Source: a virus. Taken from it: DNA of 61,892 nt. The notes under the pieces were generated by a model. It made no database searches. It was not told where the DNA came from and worked only from the letters and a program-made list of their open reading frames with translations. The stretch's first letter is position 1; each line of letters opens with the position of its first letter. Positions 1-7,494 of the stretch are shown in pieces. Where the stretch lies: the IMG/VR virus record IMGVR_UViG_3300037961_003161, positions 1-61,892 of that record. The stretch is one strand, 5' to 3'. Made by a program: the position numbers and the translations under genes.

Positions 1-151
1 GCTCAACAACAACTGGGCCTTGATTACCAAACTGATCAGGCTCATCATTGAGCGTAATAGTTATTGGTAAATACTTACCTTTCTTACCGACATAGATCTT
101 GTCTTTCGGTATATCGTTGAGGTTGATACTCGTTTTAATAATACTTGCCAT
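1..151 (-). CDS. Conserved small phage protein, C-terminus outside window
   Basis: Fifty codons are visible from an ATG at 151 to the window edge, so the C-terminus is missing. The N-terminus begins MASIIKTSINLNDIPKD, followed by a lysine/glycine turn and a beta-like stretch (YLPITITLND). I recognise this as a small conserved protein of marine phages but know no function for it. It starts directly after the stop codon of the 55-aa gene upstream, so it belongs to the leftward operon. I tested whether it could continue into the truncated gene at the right window edge; the reading frame does not match. Confidence 0.75.
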   Translation of the reverse strand, partial: MASIIKTSINLNDIPKDKIYVGKKGKYLPITITLNDEPDQFGNQGPVVVE

Positions 152-319
152 TTAGTAATTATTTATTTGGTGAAACATACGCTGCATCTGTGATTTAGTA
201 GCGCCACTTGATCTACGCAGATTATCTACAGCTTTTACGTGGCTTTGATTTTTGTAAAAATTAGTTTCTGATGTTTTAATTCCTGAAACATCACAAATTC
301 TAGTTTTAGTTCTAGGCAT
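152..319 (-). CDS. Small conserved phage protein (55 aa)
   Basis: A 55-codon frame begins ATG CCT AGA ACT and ends TAA immediately before the next ATG. It starts MPRTKTRICDVSG and ends MFHQINNY, and is basic (many K/R). Tight packing between two real genes and sensible composition support it. The Cys/Asp/Ser/Gly segment near the start (ICDVSGIK) recalls small HNH-associated or zinc-ribbon phage proteins, but there is only one cysteine, so no metal site is claimed. Function unknown. Confidence 0.7.
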   Translation of the reverse strand: MPRTKTRICDVSGIKTSETNFYKNQSHVKAVDNLRRSSGATKSQMQRMFHQINNY

Positions 320-323
320 TGGT

Positions 324-1055
324 TTAAAGGGTTTTAGTTAATAAATGTTGCTTGTGATCAAAATTATCTGTTTGATAGAACAACTCGTATGCGTCACAAG
401 CTCTACGCACTTTGTCTTCGCCTTTTGCATAAAAATCAGGCGAACAATCAAACAAACCTATTTGATGTGTTTCTTTGTCAATAACAATGAATAACATCTC
501 GTAGCCAAATAGAGTGCTATAAATAAAGGCTTGACTGTCATAATTAAACTTATTAGCTGACCATTGAAAACGATCTATATCGCTAGTAGTTTTAAGGTCA
601 ATAACTAATTTTTCTTCATGATTAATTACATCAGCTTTACCTTTCCACATTTGACCGTGGATTTTTGCCACACGTGGCTCTTCGTACTCAACTTCATTAA
701 GTACAGGTTTAATTAAGTCTCTGCAAACATCGTTTTCTAATATAGCTTCTGTCATTAGTTGGATTTTGTCGACCTCATGTTGTAGCAAGCAGATCTCTCC
801 GTTTGATATTTCTTTGTAAGCTTTAGTATTACGTGTTGTAGCTTCTACTATTTTAAACCTATTGAGCTTATCAGGCTCAAGTATTGCAGTATGAAAATAT
901 CCACCAACTAAGAGTGCCGGGCTGCTAGGCTTAGGTTTGTGCAGATCTTTAGGATTTTTTAACAAAGTTGATATGTCAGAGTTGCTAAGGAACTGTTTGC
1001 CAAAGTCGCCATAGTAATGCTCGTCATCTCTTAGTTTTTCGTAGATTTCTTTCAT
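324..1055 (-). CDS. PD-(D/E)XK exonuclease (RecB/exonuclease VIII-like)
   Basis: Probable 5'-3' DNA exonuclease that makes the single strand used by the adjacent annealing protein. Family features are visible in order: a histidine in GGYFHTAILEP (about residues 51-61), the acidic residue of GKADVI (D142), the core VIDLKTT (D153, K155), and a QxxxY motif (QAFIY, Q175/Y179), as in RecB-type nucleases of the DUF3799/YqaJ kind. The length of 243 aa is typical. It overlaps the stop of the ERF gene by one base, an exonuclease/recombinase pairing common in phages. Catalytic residues appear intact. Confidence 0.88.
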   Translation of the reverse strand: MKEIYEKLRDDEHYYGDFGKQFLSNSDISTLLKNPKDLHKPKPSSPALLVGGYFHTAILEPDKLNRFKIVEATTRNTKAYKEISNGEICLLQHEVDKIQLMTEAILENDVCRDLIKPVLNEVEYEEPRVAKIHGQMWKGKADVINHEEKLVIDLKTTSDIDRFQWSANKFNYDSQAFIYSTLFGYEMLFIVIDKETHQIGLFDCSPDFYAKGEDKVRRACDAYELFYQTDNFDHKQHLLTKTL

Positions 1056-1597
1056 TATGCTAATTGTTTAATTTGAGCGTCAGTTAATGTATACTTCTTT
1101 TTTATAGCTTCAACTGATCCGCCACCTTTTACAAACTCAATAGCTTTAGTCATTTGCTCTTTAGTTATTTTAGCTTTAGGCTTTGTTGTAACTTGAGCTG
1201 CTTTGCCATGATTGTTTGTAGCGTCAGCGTCTTCAGTATCATCAATTAAGAATAAATTACCAAGCGCATATTTTTTAGCGTATGTAGATGCTGCACCAAA
1301 CTGTTGGGCAGTCTGCATACCTTTTTGCTGCATATCAACGCCGACTACTGCTGTAGCGTGTATAGCATTTTTGCCATCGCTAATCGTAGCGGTTGATTTA
1401 ATCATTGGAACTGGATCTGTAGCGATTAGTTCTTCTGATACTGTTACATAAATATTGTGTTGTAATAAGAAAGGCTTTACACCTTCGAGAATGTCTTCAG
1501 CTTTACGGAAGTAATACTTACCAAAGCTATTATATGAAGACTTTTTTGCTTTTAACTTAGTCTGAACATCAGCTAATTTTTTAGTTAAATCTGTCAT
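1055..1597 (-). CDS. erf: ERF-family single-strand annealing protein
   Basis: Likely recombinase that anneals complementary single strands during phage recombination. The ERF signature is clear: YFRKAEDILEGVKPFL near residue 30, then FGAASTYAKKYALGNLF followed by IDDTEDAD (about residues 100-125), matching the family's S-x-x-(R/K)YAL...DDDxD pattern. The C-terminal 40 residues form a lysine-rich linker and a small helical tail, as in many phage ERF proteins. It sits directly upstream of the PD-(D/E)XK exonuclease with overlapping stop/start, so the two are probably translated together. Confidence 0.9.
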   Translation of the reverse strand: MTDLTKKLADVQTKLKAKKSSYNSFGKYYFRKAEDILEGVKPFLLQHNIYVTVSEELIATDPVPMIKSTATISDGKNAIHATAVVGVDMQQKGMQTAQQFGAASTYAKKYALGNLFLIDDTEDADATNNHGKAAQVTTKPKAKITKEQMTKAIEFVKGGGSVEAIKKKYTLTDAQIKQLA

Positions 1598-1658
1598 TGG
1601 TATATTGGTTTAGGTTATATATATAATTACGTATATTAAATAATTTTTAACGAGTAAC

Positions 1659-2408
1659 TTACAGATAATCAACCACTTGCGAGTGTTTTACATTAGCTTT
1701 TAGCTTGTCAACAGCTTGCTTTTTTAACTGAGAAACTCTAACATAAGAGCTAATACCACCTATGTTTAAATACTTAGCTATTTGCTTAGCTGATTGTTTA
1801 TTACAGCCAAGTCCATAACTTAGTCTTATTACATGATACTCTTTGTCAGTTAAATATTTTAACATTAAAGTGTTTAACTGTTGAAATAATATTTCTTTCT
1901 TCATAGGATTTTCGCTTTCGTCTTCATATTGTGGTAGCATATCATCTTCAACTTCTTGATCTATACTTTGAAACATTGAGTTGTAAAACATAGCTTGCTT
2001 TTCAGGATCATCTTCAAAGCCTTTACGTATGTCATTTAACTTATGCTCAGGTATACGCATTGGTGATCTATTAGCATCAGTACCACGACGTATTGCACCG
2101 CGTACGCGTTTAGCTAAATAAGATTTTATAGTCTTTTCAGGATCGCTAGATTCTAGTATTTGTTTCCACTGTATTTTGTCAACAGCTTGTATTAAACCTA
2201 TTTTACCCATGCTCATTAAATCTTGTATATTCATTATTCCTGACGCTGAATCAGATGTAGAAAATTTACGAGCTATGTTTTCTACTAATGGTAGAAATTT
2301 TATTATTAGCTCGTCTCTAGTATACTCGTCCCAAAACTTACCTTCTGGTTGTGACGCTTTAATATCATCTTTATATCTTTTATAATTATAGTTATTATAG
2401 TTTTTCAT
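1659..2408 (-). CDS. RNA polymerase sigma-70 family factor
   Basis: A phage-encoded sigma factor that would redirect host RNA polymerase. Region 2 is visible at about residues 35-115: NIARKF, then DLMSMGKIGLIQAVDKI, then YLAKRVRGAIRRG. Region 4 is at about residues 180-220: LTDKEYHVIRLSYGLG and a helix-turn-helix ending SSYVRVSQLKKQAVDKL. At 249 aa it is compact, with a short non-conserved acidic linker between the two regions. It overlaps the HTH regulator gene upstream by 4 bp (ATGA-type junction). It is the obvious candidate to read phage-specific promoters, although which promoters it reads cannot be seen here. Confidence 0.9.
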   Translation of the reverse strand: MKNYNNYNYKRYKDDIKASQPEGKFWDEYTRDELIIKFLPLVENIARKFSTSDSASGIMNIQDLMSMGKIGLIQAVDKIQWKQILESSDPEKTIKSYLAKRVRGAIRRGTDANRSPMRIPEHKLNDIRKGFEDDPEKQAMFYNSMFQSIDQEVEDDMLPQYEDESENPMKKEILFQQLNTLMLKYLTDKEYHVIRLSYGLGCNKQSAKQIAKYLNIGGISSYVRVSQLKKQAVDKLKANVKHSQVVDYL

Positions 2409-3025
2409 AATTGTTGATTGAGTAATTCTTTTTCTTTTTTAAGATCGTTGCACATGTGTCTATGTATTGTGCGACTAGATACGTTCAGAAGCTCAGAGAG
2501 TTTGCGTATCGTTATCTTTTGTTTATTATCATGTATATCAACCATAACAGCATATATGTCGTCAGAACAAACCCTAGGGCTCTGACCTACTAGCTGACCT
2601 ACAATAGATAATTTCATTTCTTTTGTTAACCCACTAAACGGTTTAAATATAACTTTGCGTAGTTTATTTTTAGGTGGACGATCAAGATCAGACATACTAA
2701 CTGCATATATGACTTTTTCTAGCAAACGATCTGATACGTTAAAACTTACAAAGCCATTTGGCTTGTGTACTATATATTCTGCTAGTTGTACAAAGTCATC
2801 TTGATCAAGACTAGGATTTAGATACCATAATACAAGTAAATGCCATTTAAGAGATTTATACGTAGTAATTTTTGCAGACGATCTAAATAACTCATAACAT
2901 TGATGAGTGCCGTTTTCAAAGTACATAAACTCTTTAGTGTCGATGTCAGGTTTATCTGTAGTAGGTAAACGCCTATATATCAACCGCTTATTATTTAGGT
3001 ATGTTAGGTTTCTTTCGTGTGACAT
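2405..3025 (-). CDS. HTH-containing probable transcription regulator
   Basis: A 206-aa protein with a helix-turn-helix at the very C-terminus: ITIRKLSELLNVSSRTIHRH (residues about 173-192), followed by a charged tail. The N-terminal 150 residues match no family I recognise. The start codon lies inside a 46-bp inverted repeat (3019-3064), of which a second copy sits before the rightward structural genes. This suggests the protein represses its own gene and acts at the other site. It is co-transcribed with the sigma factor (4-bp overlap). The DNA-binding role rests on the HTH pattern; the target site is inference. Confidence 0.72.
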   Translation of the reverse strand: MSHERNLTYLNNKRLIYRRLPTTDKPDIDTKEFMYFENGTHQCYELFRSSAKITTYKSLKWHLLVLWYLNPSLDQDDFVQLAEYIVHKPNGFVSFNVSDRLLEKVIYAVSMSDLDRPPKNKLRKVIFKPFSGLTKEMKLSIVGQLVGQSPRVCSDDIYAVMVDIHDNKQKITIRKLSELLNVSSRTIHRHMCNDLKKEKELLNQQL

Positions 3026-3064
3026 TAGCCTGTTATTATTTATATATTAGGGGCTGTTGTCACA
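3019..3064. promoter_or_regulatory. 46-bp inverted-repeat operator, copy 1
   Basis: The arms are GTGACATTAGCC (3019-3030) and GGCTGTTGTCAC (3052-3063), complementary at 10 of 12 positions and separated by AT-rich DNA. The left arm overlaps the ATG of the HTH gene (ATGTCAC on the minus strand). Copy 2 at 10572-10617 has the same orientation, the same length and the same outer arms. A further hairpin (AGGGGCTGT/ACAGTCCCCT, 3049-3071) overlaps the right arm. A binding site for the HTH protein is the simplest reading, by inference. Confidence 0.6.
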
Positions 3065-3097
3065 GTCCCCTCTGGTTCCAATGTAGTTAATAAATGC

Positions 3098-3583
3098 TTA
3101 ATACGTTTCTTTAGGTCGTTGCTCATATAATTTTTCGGTTTTTAGGTTTGCAATATCTTTTTTACCATGTATATAATAATTCCAATAAGCTTGTATGCTA
3201 CAATCATCTTTATATTCATCTGGCATACACTGTGGCATCTTTGTTAGACCTGTTTCTAATATACCACCTGGTAGTTTAGATAATGGATCTTCACATTTAA
3301 TTATAGTTAAATGCTTTTTACCATAACGTTTTTCATACTCTCTACCTAACTCCATCATGTGATAGTACAGCCACGCGTAGTTCTCGCCTGATTGCCTAGC
3401 CCATATACTAGACGGATGGTTTCTGTGTGCAGGTTTGTATGGTACGTCAGCATCGGCACCCATAATACAGTGGTGTGCAGTGCATAACATTTGAGCAGAC
3501 TCAAGTATCATCTTAACCACATGCTTATTGTATTGGTATCTAGCGGCTTGCTCTGGATTTTGGTGTAGATAAAATATATTCAT
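3098..3583 (-). CDS. Conserved phage protein of the MNIFYL/Pyr_excise-like group
   Basis: The protein starts MNIFYLHQNPEQAARYQYNK, followed by HVVKMILESAQMLCTAH, and later NHPSSIWARQSGENYAWLY. This is a widespread marine phage family sometimes annotated as pyrimidine-dimer glycosylase-like. Conserved His, Lys, Asn and Trp residues suggest an enzyme or nucleic-acid binder, but I cannot identify the catalytic N-terminal Thr/Glu arrangement of T4 endonuclease V, so I give no function. It shares an end/start junction with the 87-aa gene upstream. Confidence 0.72.
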   Translation of the reverse strand: MNIFYLHQNPEQAARYQYNKHVVKMILESAQMLCTAHHCIMGADADVPYKPAHRNHPSSIWARQSGENYAWLYYHMMELGREYEKRYGKKHLTIIKCEDPLSKLPGGILETGLTKMPQCMPDEYKDDCSIQAYWNYYIHGKKDIANLKTEKLYEQRPKETY

Positions 3584-3846
3584 TATTCGTAACCTCCAAC
3601 AATTTTTTCAAGTCTGTCTATATGTTTTTTAAGAATAGCACATTTTTCGTATTCTTCACGATCTTGATACAAAGCTGATAGTGTCATTAGCCTAGCTAAC
3701 TCACCAACAGCGTGATCTTCTTCGCGATCAGCATAATAAACAGCTTGATCTCTTTCTTTTTCTAATCCATATATACGTTTTACCATTTGCTCTGCTAAAC
3801 CGTCTATAAGCATTTTCATTTGTTCTTCTGTCATATTCTTTTTCAT
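3583..3846 (-). CDS. Small charged helical protein, unknown
   Basis: An 87-aa, strongly helical, charged sequence (EEQMKMLIDGLAEQMVKRIY, later REEYEKCAILKKHIDRLEKI) with heptad-like spacing that suggests a short coiled coil. No family recognised. Both ends share bases with its neighbours (ATG/TAA overlaps), which supports it as a real operon member. Confidence 0.7.
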   Translation of the reverse strand: MKKNMTEEQMKMLIDGLAEQMVKRIYGLEKERDQAVYYADREEDHAVGELARLMTLSALYQDREEYEKCAILKKHIDRLEKIVGGYE

Positions 3847-4190
3847 TAGTTGTACTTATCTATAAGATTACTTGGTCTTCCAACGAATATACATTCGCCA
3901 GTTTGGTCTTGAAAAGGTTTTACTTTAAATATACTTATAAATGTTTCCTTCATAGGATGCTGCCATATATAATATATATATTCTAAGTCATCGTGTCTAG
4001 TGTTTAATTCTTCTATTTCCCAGTCTTTAATTTTTTTGTATCTAGTAAATGACTCAGCTATTTCTACACCTAAACTTTCTGGATAACCGTCGAAGTGTAC
4101 ATAAAACTGTGCGTTAACAACTTTTGGGTGTGTGGCAAATGATTGCCCTGATTCGCGTGTAGCAAATCTAACTTGCGCTCTCGTACTCAT
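3846..4190 (-). CDS. Conserved phage protein, unknown function (114 aa)
   Basis: Begins MSTRAQVRFATRESGQSF and contains FYVHFDGYPESLG, a pattern I recall from many phage and bacterial hypothetical proteins (an 'R-A-x-V-x-F ... F-Y-x-H-x-D-G-Y-P' family). The HxDGYP motif and a later YIWQHPMKETFISIF suggest a small alpha/beta fold, possibly binding a ligand. It overlaps the next upstream gene by 23 bp. Function unknown. Confidence 0.72.
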   Translation of the reverse strand: MSTRAQVRFATRESGQSFATHPKVVNAQFYVHFDGYPESLGVEIAESFTRYKKIKDWEIEELNTRHDDLEYIYYIWQHPMKETFISIFKVKPFQDQTGECIFVGRPSNLIDKYN

Positions 4191-4437
4191 AATATTTGTT
4201 TATTAGTTTATTAATAATTTCTCTTCCATTTGCTGTATGAAAACCATAGCTGTGCGTGTGTAACGCATCTATAGGTTTGTTTTCTAAAAGCAACTGCATA
4301 ACTCTAAAAGAATCAAACTCTAGCTCACGAGATATATCGTTAATAGCTTTAGCTAATGATTCACAGTTATGTCTTGGTTCGCTGTTTAAATCGTCCTGAA
4401 TGTATTCAAAAACGTCCATTGATCCTAACTCTATCAT
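4168..4437 (-). CDS. Hypothetical protein (89 aa)
   Basis: An 89-aa protein beginning MIELGSMDVFEYIQDDLN. A second ATG at 4419 (MDVFEY) is possible, but the first lies two bases after the upstream stop, so I keep it. The middle part (LAKAINDISRELEFDSFRVM) is helical. No motif recognised. Its 3' end runs 23 bp into the following gene. Confidence 0.6.
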   Translation of the reverse strand: MIELGSMDVFEYIQDDLNSEPRHNCESLAKAINDISRELEFDSFRVMQLLLENKPIDALHTHSYGFHTANGREIINKLINKYYEYESAS

Positions 4438-4439
4438 AG

Positions 4440-4691
4440 TTAATCTAATAATACGTAATACGCCTCTGGGTTATTTTTTCTGAACCATGTAAGACCTTTA
4501 CGCATGTCATCAACTGTCTTTGGCGCATACATACCCATTTCCATAAGTTGATTAGCGCCCATGATAAAGTCATACATACTTAGCTCTTCAGCTGTAAGCT
4601 CGTAGCTTTGTCCGCTAAACGGGTTTGTAACCTCGCCGCCTTCGTTATATAGTTCTCCATTGAACCATTTTGGTAATTCTACTTTTGTCAT
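4440..4691 (-). CDS. Hypothetical protein (83 aa)
   Basis: A short acidic/aromatic protein (KWFNGELYNEGGEVTNPFSG, later GLTWFRKNNPEAYYVLLD). I recall similar small proteins in other marine phages, without function. It has a clear ATG start and lies in the overlapping operon, two bases before the next gene. Confidence 0.65.
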   Translation of the reverse strand: MTKVELPKWFNGELYNEGGEVTNPFSGQSYELTAEELSMYDFIMGANQLMEMGMYAPKTVDDMRKGLTWFRKNNPEAYYVLLD

Positions 4692-4701
4692 AATTTTAAT
4701 T

Positions 4702-5307
4702 TTAGTGAAATATTAGTCCTACTTTATTTGTTTTATTAAACCACTTTGTGGCCATTAAGTCAATATTAGAAGCATCAGTGTAACCAGCAGATATAAGCTC
4801 GTTATGGCTATGAAATATTCTGGTGTGTCTATCTTTATCTTCATTTATTAAATGTTTTTGTTTACCTGAATCGCTAAATATAACGTCGTAGTTAGCTGGC
4901 AGTGTCACACTTTTTAGCATTTCTACACAGTTAGTATAGCTGTAAAACCGTACGCTTGGGTTGTGTATAGCAACGGCAAGCCACTTGTCGAGATAAGCTC
5001 GAGAATAGTAGTCGCCGCTGTCATGAACCCTTACGTAATCAGGTTTCTTTTTAGCTATTTCGTGATTCATTTTATTAACAAAGTCATCTGTTTTACTGAG
5101 TTGGTATCGCTTCTCGAACGCTGGTTGTACATTTGACCATATATAAGCACCTTTTTTAGCGTAACAAAACTTGACGCACGCATCAGCAAACGGGCATGTC
5201 AACTTACCCGATGCTGATTTGTACGCCGGAATACCAAAATTAAATACTCGTAAACCTAGCGACTTGCTAGTCTTTTTTAACTTGGAGTTCTGTGTTAATA
5301 AATTCAT
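4702..5307 (-). CDS. GP88-family protein
   Basis: Matches the phage 'gene product 88' family (first named in mycobacteriophages). The cysteine cluster is diagnostic: LTCPFADACVKFCYAKKGAY (about residues 36-55, three cysteines), followed by VRVHDSGDYYSRAYLDKWLA and an FSDSG motif. The three cysteines and alternating strands suggest a metal- or Fe-S-binding barrel, but no activity is established for the family. Length 201 aa is normal. It overlaps the 78-aa gene upstream by 4 bp. Confidence 0.85.
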   Translation of the reverse strand: MNLLTQNSKLKKTSKSLGLRVFNFGIPAYKSASGKLTCPFADACVKFCYAKKGAYIWSNVQPAFEKRYQLSKTDDFVNKMNHEIAKKKPDYVRVHDSGDYYSRAYLDKWLAVAIHNPSVRFYSYTNCVEMLKSVTLPANYDVIFSDSGKQKHLINEDKDRHTRIFHSHNELISAGYTDASNIDLMATKWFNKTNKVGLIFH

Positions 5308-5540
5308 TTTTCTTCTATTAAGAATTTAGTGCCAAACGCCCAGTCTTCAAACTTAAGAGTATGCAAAGGCGTGTCTGTAAAAGATACAAAGTCTCTGACT
5401 TGAGACACTGTTAAGCGTGACCATAGTTCATTATAGTATAATGACTTTTTAATAGACTCAATAGTAGCGGGATAGTCTTTTGCGTTATTTTCTAGTTTGT
5501 CTCTGTATTCTGGTTTTATACTGTTATACAATGTCTTCAT
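5304..5540 (-). CDS. Hypothetical protein (78 aa)
   Basis: A small protein beginning MKTLYNSIKPEYRDKLENN, mainly helical, ending FGTKFLIEEK. It overlaps the GP88 gene by 4 bp and follows the next gene by one base. No family recognised. Confidence 0.65.
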   Translation of the reverse strand: MKTLYNSIKPEYRDKLENNAKDYPATIESIKKSLYYNELWSRLTVSQVRDFVSFTDTPLHTLKFEDWAFGTKFLIEEK

Positions 5541-5541
5541 A

Positions 5542-5922
5542 TTAGTCTTGGTTTAATTGGTTATTATCTTCATCTGGACACTCAGCTTCAGCAAACAACT
5601 CTTCAACAACGTTGTATATTTCTTGGCCTAAGTCGTACGCATTGTCAAAACTAAAGGACTCAATAGCTATTCTGTTATCGTAGTCGATATGAAAGTCGTA
5701 GCTGTAGTTGTCAGTATCATCAAAATCAAACTGACCTACACCTTCTTCAATAGCATCACGTAGCTCATCGAACTGTAACGGCGTAAGCTTTGGCTTGTTT
5801 AAGTCTGCTAGTTGTTTTTTAAGTGTATCGATTTGACCTCGATACGCGTTTTGCTCTTGTGTTTTAGTGTCAAGAGCTGCTTGCAAAGCTTCTATCTTTG
5901 CTTCTAATTCTGTTTTAGTCAT
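5542..5922 (-). CDS. N-terminal coiled-coil, acidic C-terminal protein (126 aa)
   Basis: The first 45 residues form a clear coiled coil (TKTELEAKIEALQAALDTK and on to IDTLKKQLADLN). The rest is acidic, with FDFDDTDNYSYDFHIDYDN and YNVVEELFAEAECPDEDN. No catalytic motif is seen. The acidic tail could bind a basic partner, by inference only. Confidence 0.68.
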   Translation of the reverse strand: MTKTELEAKIEALQAALDTKTQEQNAYRGQIDTLKKQLADLNKPKLTPLQFDELRDAIEEGVGQFDFDDTDNYSYDFHIDYDNRIAIESFSFDNAYDLGQEIYNVVEELFAEAECPDEDNNQLNQD

Positions 5923-5971
5923 AATGGTTTAATTTAATTTGGTTTATAATAATATCTATTAGTAATTGTTT

Positions 5972-6121
5972 TTAATTCGTGTTGGCGTAAAACGTTGCGT
6001 ACACCTTAGCACCTTTAACCTCTTTAATAAGTATTTGCTTATCAATAGGTTTTTGTTCTAATTTAATTTGTGCTTCTGACCTATACTTAGGATTTTTGCT
6101 GTTTAATTTTCTTTTTTTCAT
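5972..6121 (-). CDS. Small basic protein (49 aa)
   Basis: A 49-codon frame begins ATG AAA AAA AGA AAA TTA and ends TAA. The protein starts MKKRKLNSKNPKYRSEAQIK and ends VYATFYANTN. Its ATG shares a base with the stop codon of the gene upstream (TAATG), the junction used throughout this operon. Very basic N-terminus, then a short beta-like C-terminus. Function unknown. Confidence 0.6.
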   Translation of the reverse strand: MKKRKLNSKNPKYRSEAQIKLEQKPIDKQILIKEVKGAKVYATFYANTN

Positions 6122-6336
6122 TAGTCTTCTAAATAATGGAATTTATGTAATTGTTCTACTACATGACCGAAAGCTTCTTTGTAGTCCATGTAGAACTCAT
6201 CGCTATCATTATCGTCAAGTAGTTCATATAAAGCATCGTCTATAGTCTTTAATGCTCGTTCGTATACTTCGTCTATAACATCTTCTAGTCTAACTAGCTT
6301 ACCGTTAAATCTTGTGTCTTTGTAAAATGCGCTCAT
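6121..6336 (-). CDS. Small acidic protein (71 aa)
   Basis: Begins MSAFYKDTRFNGKLV and has an acidic middle, ALYELLDDNDSDEFYMDYKE. It resembles the 67-aa protein at 8622-8825 in pattern (a DEVYERALKTIDDALYEL-like helix, then an acidic loop and a final helix FGHVVEQLHKF versus MFAFVIEELYNR). The two may be distant paralogues. It overlaps both neighbours by 1-4 bp. Confidence 0.65.
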   Translation of the reverse strand: MSAFYKDTRFNGKLVRLEDVIDEVYERALKTIDDALYELLDDNDSDEFYMDYKEAFGHVVEQLHKFHYLED

Positions 6337-6833
6337 GATAAATTGTATCTATGTCCGTTAACTATTACTTGTACTTCATCGCCAAATGGTAACCTGTTAC
6401 TTGGCTGGTTGTTATAATCTCTTACGTATGCTTCACGCAAGCAGTCCATGACGTAATCACTCATTACATACGTAGTTTTTTGATAGTAGTTCTTGATAAT
6501 AAACTTAGCTAAGTATATTATACGCTCTTCCCAACTGTGAATAAGTATACGTTCTTTACCTGTCATACCTGATTCGTATACTACTGGTTTAGTTTTATTA
6601 ATTTGATAAGAACTTGATAAGCCTTCGGTAACATTACGCACATAACCTGTTTCATACGTAGCAAAACGTATAGGTTTAGGTTGTAGTGTTTGCCATACCT
6701 GGCTGATTGGTAATTCATATACTGTTGTACCGTTTTTACGTTGACGTAACGTAGAGACATTTTTGATACCTAGTATCTTAAAAATAGTCATTGCCTCGCG
6801 AGCTGATTTAATTTCTGTTGATAAGTAATCCAT
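6333..6833 (-). CDS. Hypothetical protein (166 aa)
   Basis: I start at the ATG at 6833 (MDYLSTEIKSAREAMTIF); the frame is also open from an upstream TTG at 6842. The protein has a helical N-terminus, a mixed middle (KPIRFATYETGYVRNV) and an Arg/Asn-rich end (QVIVNGHRYNLS). The first 40 residues, with KSAREAMTIFKILGIKNVST, could be a DNA-binding helical unit, but I do not recognise a family. Confidence 0.68.
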   Translation of the reverse strand: MDYLSTEIKSAREAMTIFKILGIKNVSTLRQRKNGTTVYELPISQVWQTLQPKPIRFATYETGYVRNVTEGLSSSYQINKTKPVVYESGMTGKERILIHSWEERIIYLAKFIIKNYYQKTTYVMSDYVMDCLREAYVRDYNNQPSNRLPFGDEVQVIVNGHRYNLS

Positions 6834-6834
6834 A

Positions 6835-7152
6835 TTAGTCAAATATATCTAGTTTAGTTATTAATTCTTTTGTGTATTTAGCTACAAGCTTTTGTTTGTA
6901 GTTCATAGCTAATTCTAGTTCAAATTTTTTCTTCATAGCATAAGGCTCAACGTAAGACTTGTGATCACTTTTATCTTCAGGTTTTGCATTTTTATACTGA
7001 TTGTAATGAGTAATATAATCATAAAAGTTTTGACTCGTACCTACATATTTATTTATTTCTTGATAAATATCAAATATTTCTTGTGCTTTTTCTTCTAAGT
7101 AATTGTCAGCTTTACGCTGTAATTGCTTTTCTATTTCATTAGTGTCTTTCAT
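6835..7152 (-). CDS. Hypothetical helical protein (105 aa)
   Basis: The frame opens with TTG at 7161; I prefer the ATG at 7152, giving MKDTNEIEKQLQRKADNYLE. The whole protein is predicted helical and charged (ELAMNYKQKLVAKYTKELI). No motif recognised. It overlaps the next upstream gene by 14 bp. Confidence 0.65.
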   Translation of the reverse strand: MKDTNEIEKQLQRKADNYLEEKAQEIFDIYQEINKYVGTSQNFYDYITHYNQYKNAKPEDKSDHKSYVEPYAMKKKFELELAMNYKQKLVAKYTKELITKLDIFD

Positions 7153-7336
7153 AATATTCAATTTTATTTAAGTTAATTCTTGAGTCAGCGTGAGACATCC
7201 ACTCACAATCATCTAGTTTATGACCTTGATCTACCATAATATCTTCAAAGTCTTCTGTTTGTAGCTCTTTGTCAGTATCTATAATATACTGATATACTAA
7301 GCCGTCTTCAAAGTCTAATACTGTTAATGTATTCAT
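7139..7336 (-). CDS. Hypothetical acidic protein (65 aa)
   Basis: Starts at the ATG at 7336 (MNTLTVLDFEDGLVYQYIID), which follows an A/T-rich leader; an earlier in-frame ATG at 7387 lies in the hairpin region and is unlikely to be used. The rest is acidic and ends RINLNKIEYYERH. Function unknown. It is the first gene downstream of the structured RNA region at 7357-7652. Confidence 0.65.
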   Translation of the reverse strand: MNTLTVLDFEDGLVYQYIIDTDKELQTEDFEDIMVDQGHKLDDCEWMSHADSRINLNKIEYYERH

Positions 7337-7357
7337 AGTATTTAATTTAATAGTTAA

Positions 7358-7409
7358 TAAAAACGAGGTGGCCAAGTGAGTACACACAGTCAGGCTGGGG
7401 CCTCACCTG
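7358..7409 (-). terminator. Possible terminator of the structured RNA region
   Basis: On the minus strand AGGTGAGGCC pairs with GGCCACCT (4+4 bp with a two-base bulge) across a 25-base loop, followed by CGTTTTTATT. GTGAG/CTCAC is a competing inner stem. The U-run favours termination or attenuation before the 65-aa gene. The fold is judged by eye. Confidence 0.4.
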
Positions 7410-7494
7410 TTAGTTCCATTTTACCGTGCAAGATGACTACCAGCGAACACTGACTTGTCTACACGTCTCACGCGCCACTCTCGTATGCTATTGT

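Noticed and set aside
3098-3583. T4 endonuclease V-type pyrimidine dimer glycosylase function
   Set aside because: The family resemblance is weak and the catalytic N-terminal residue and Glu pattern are not visible, so only family membership is reported.
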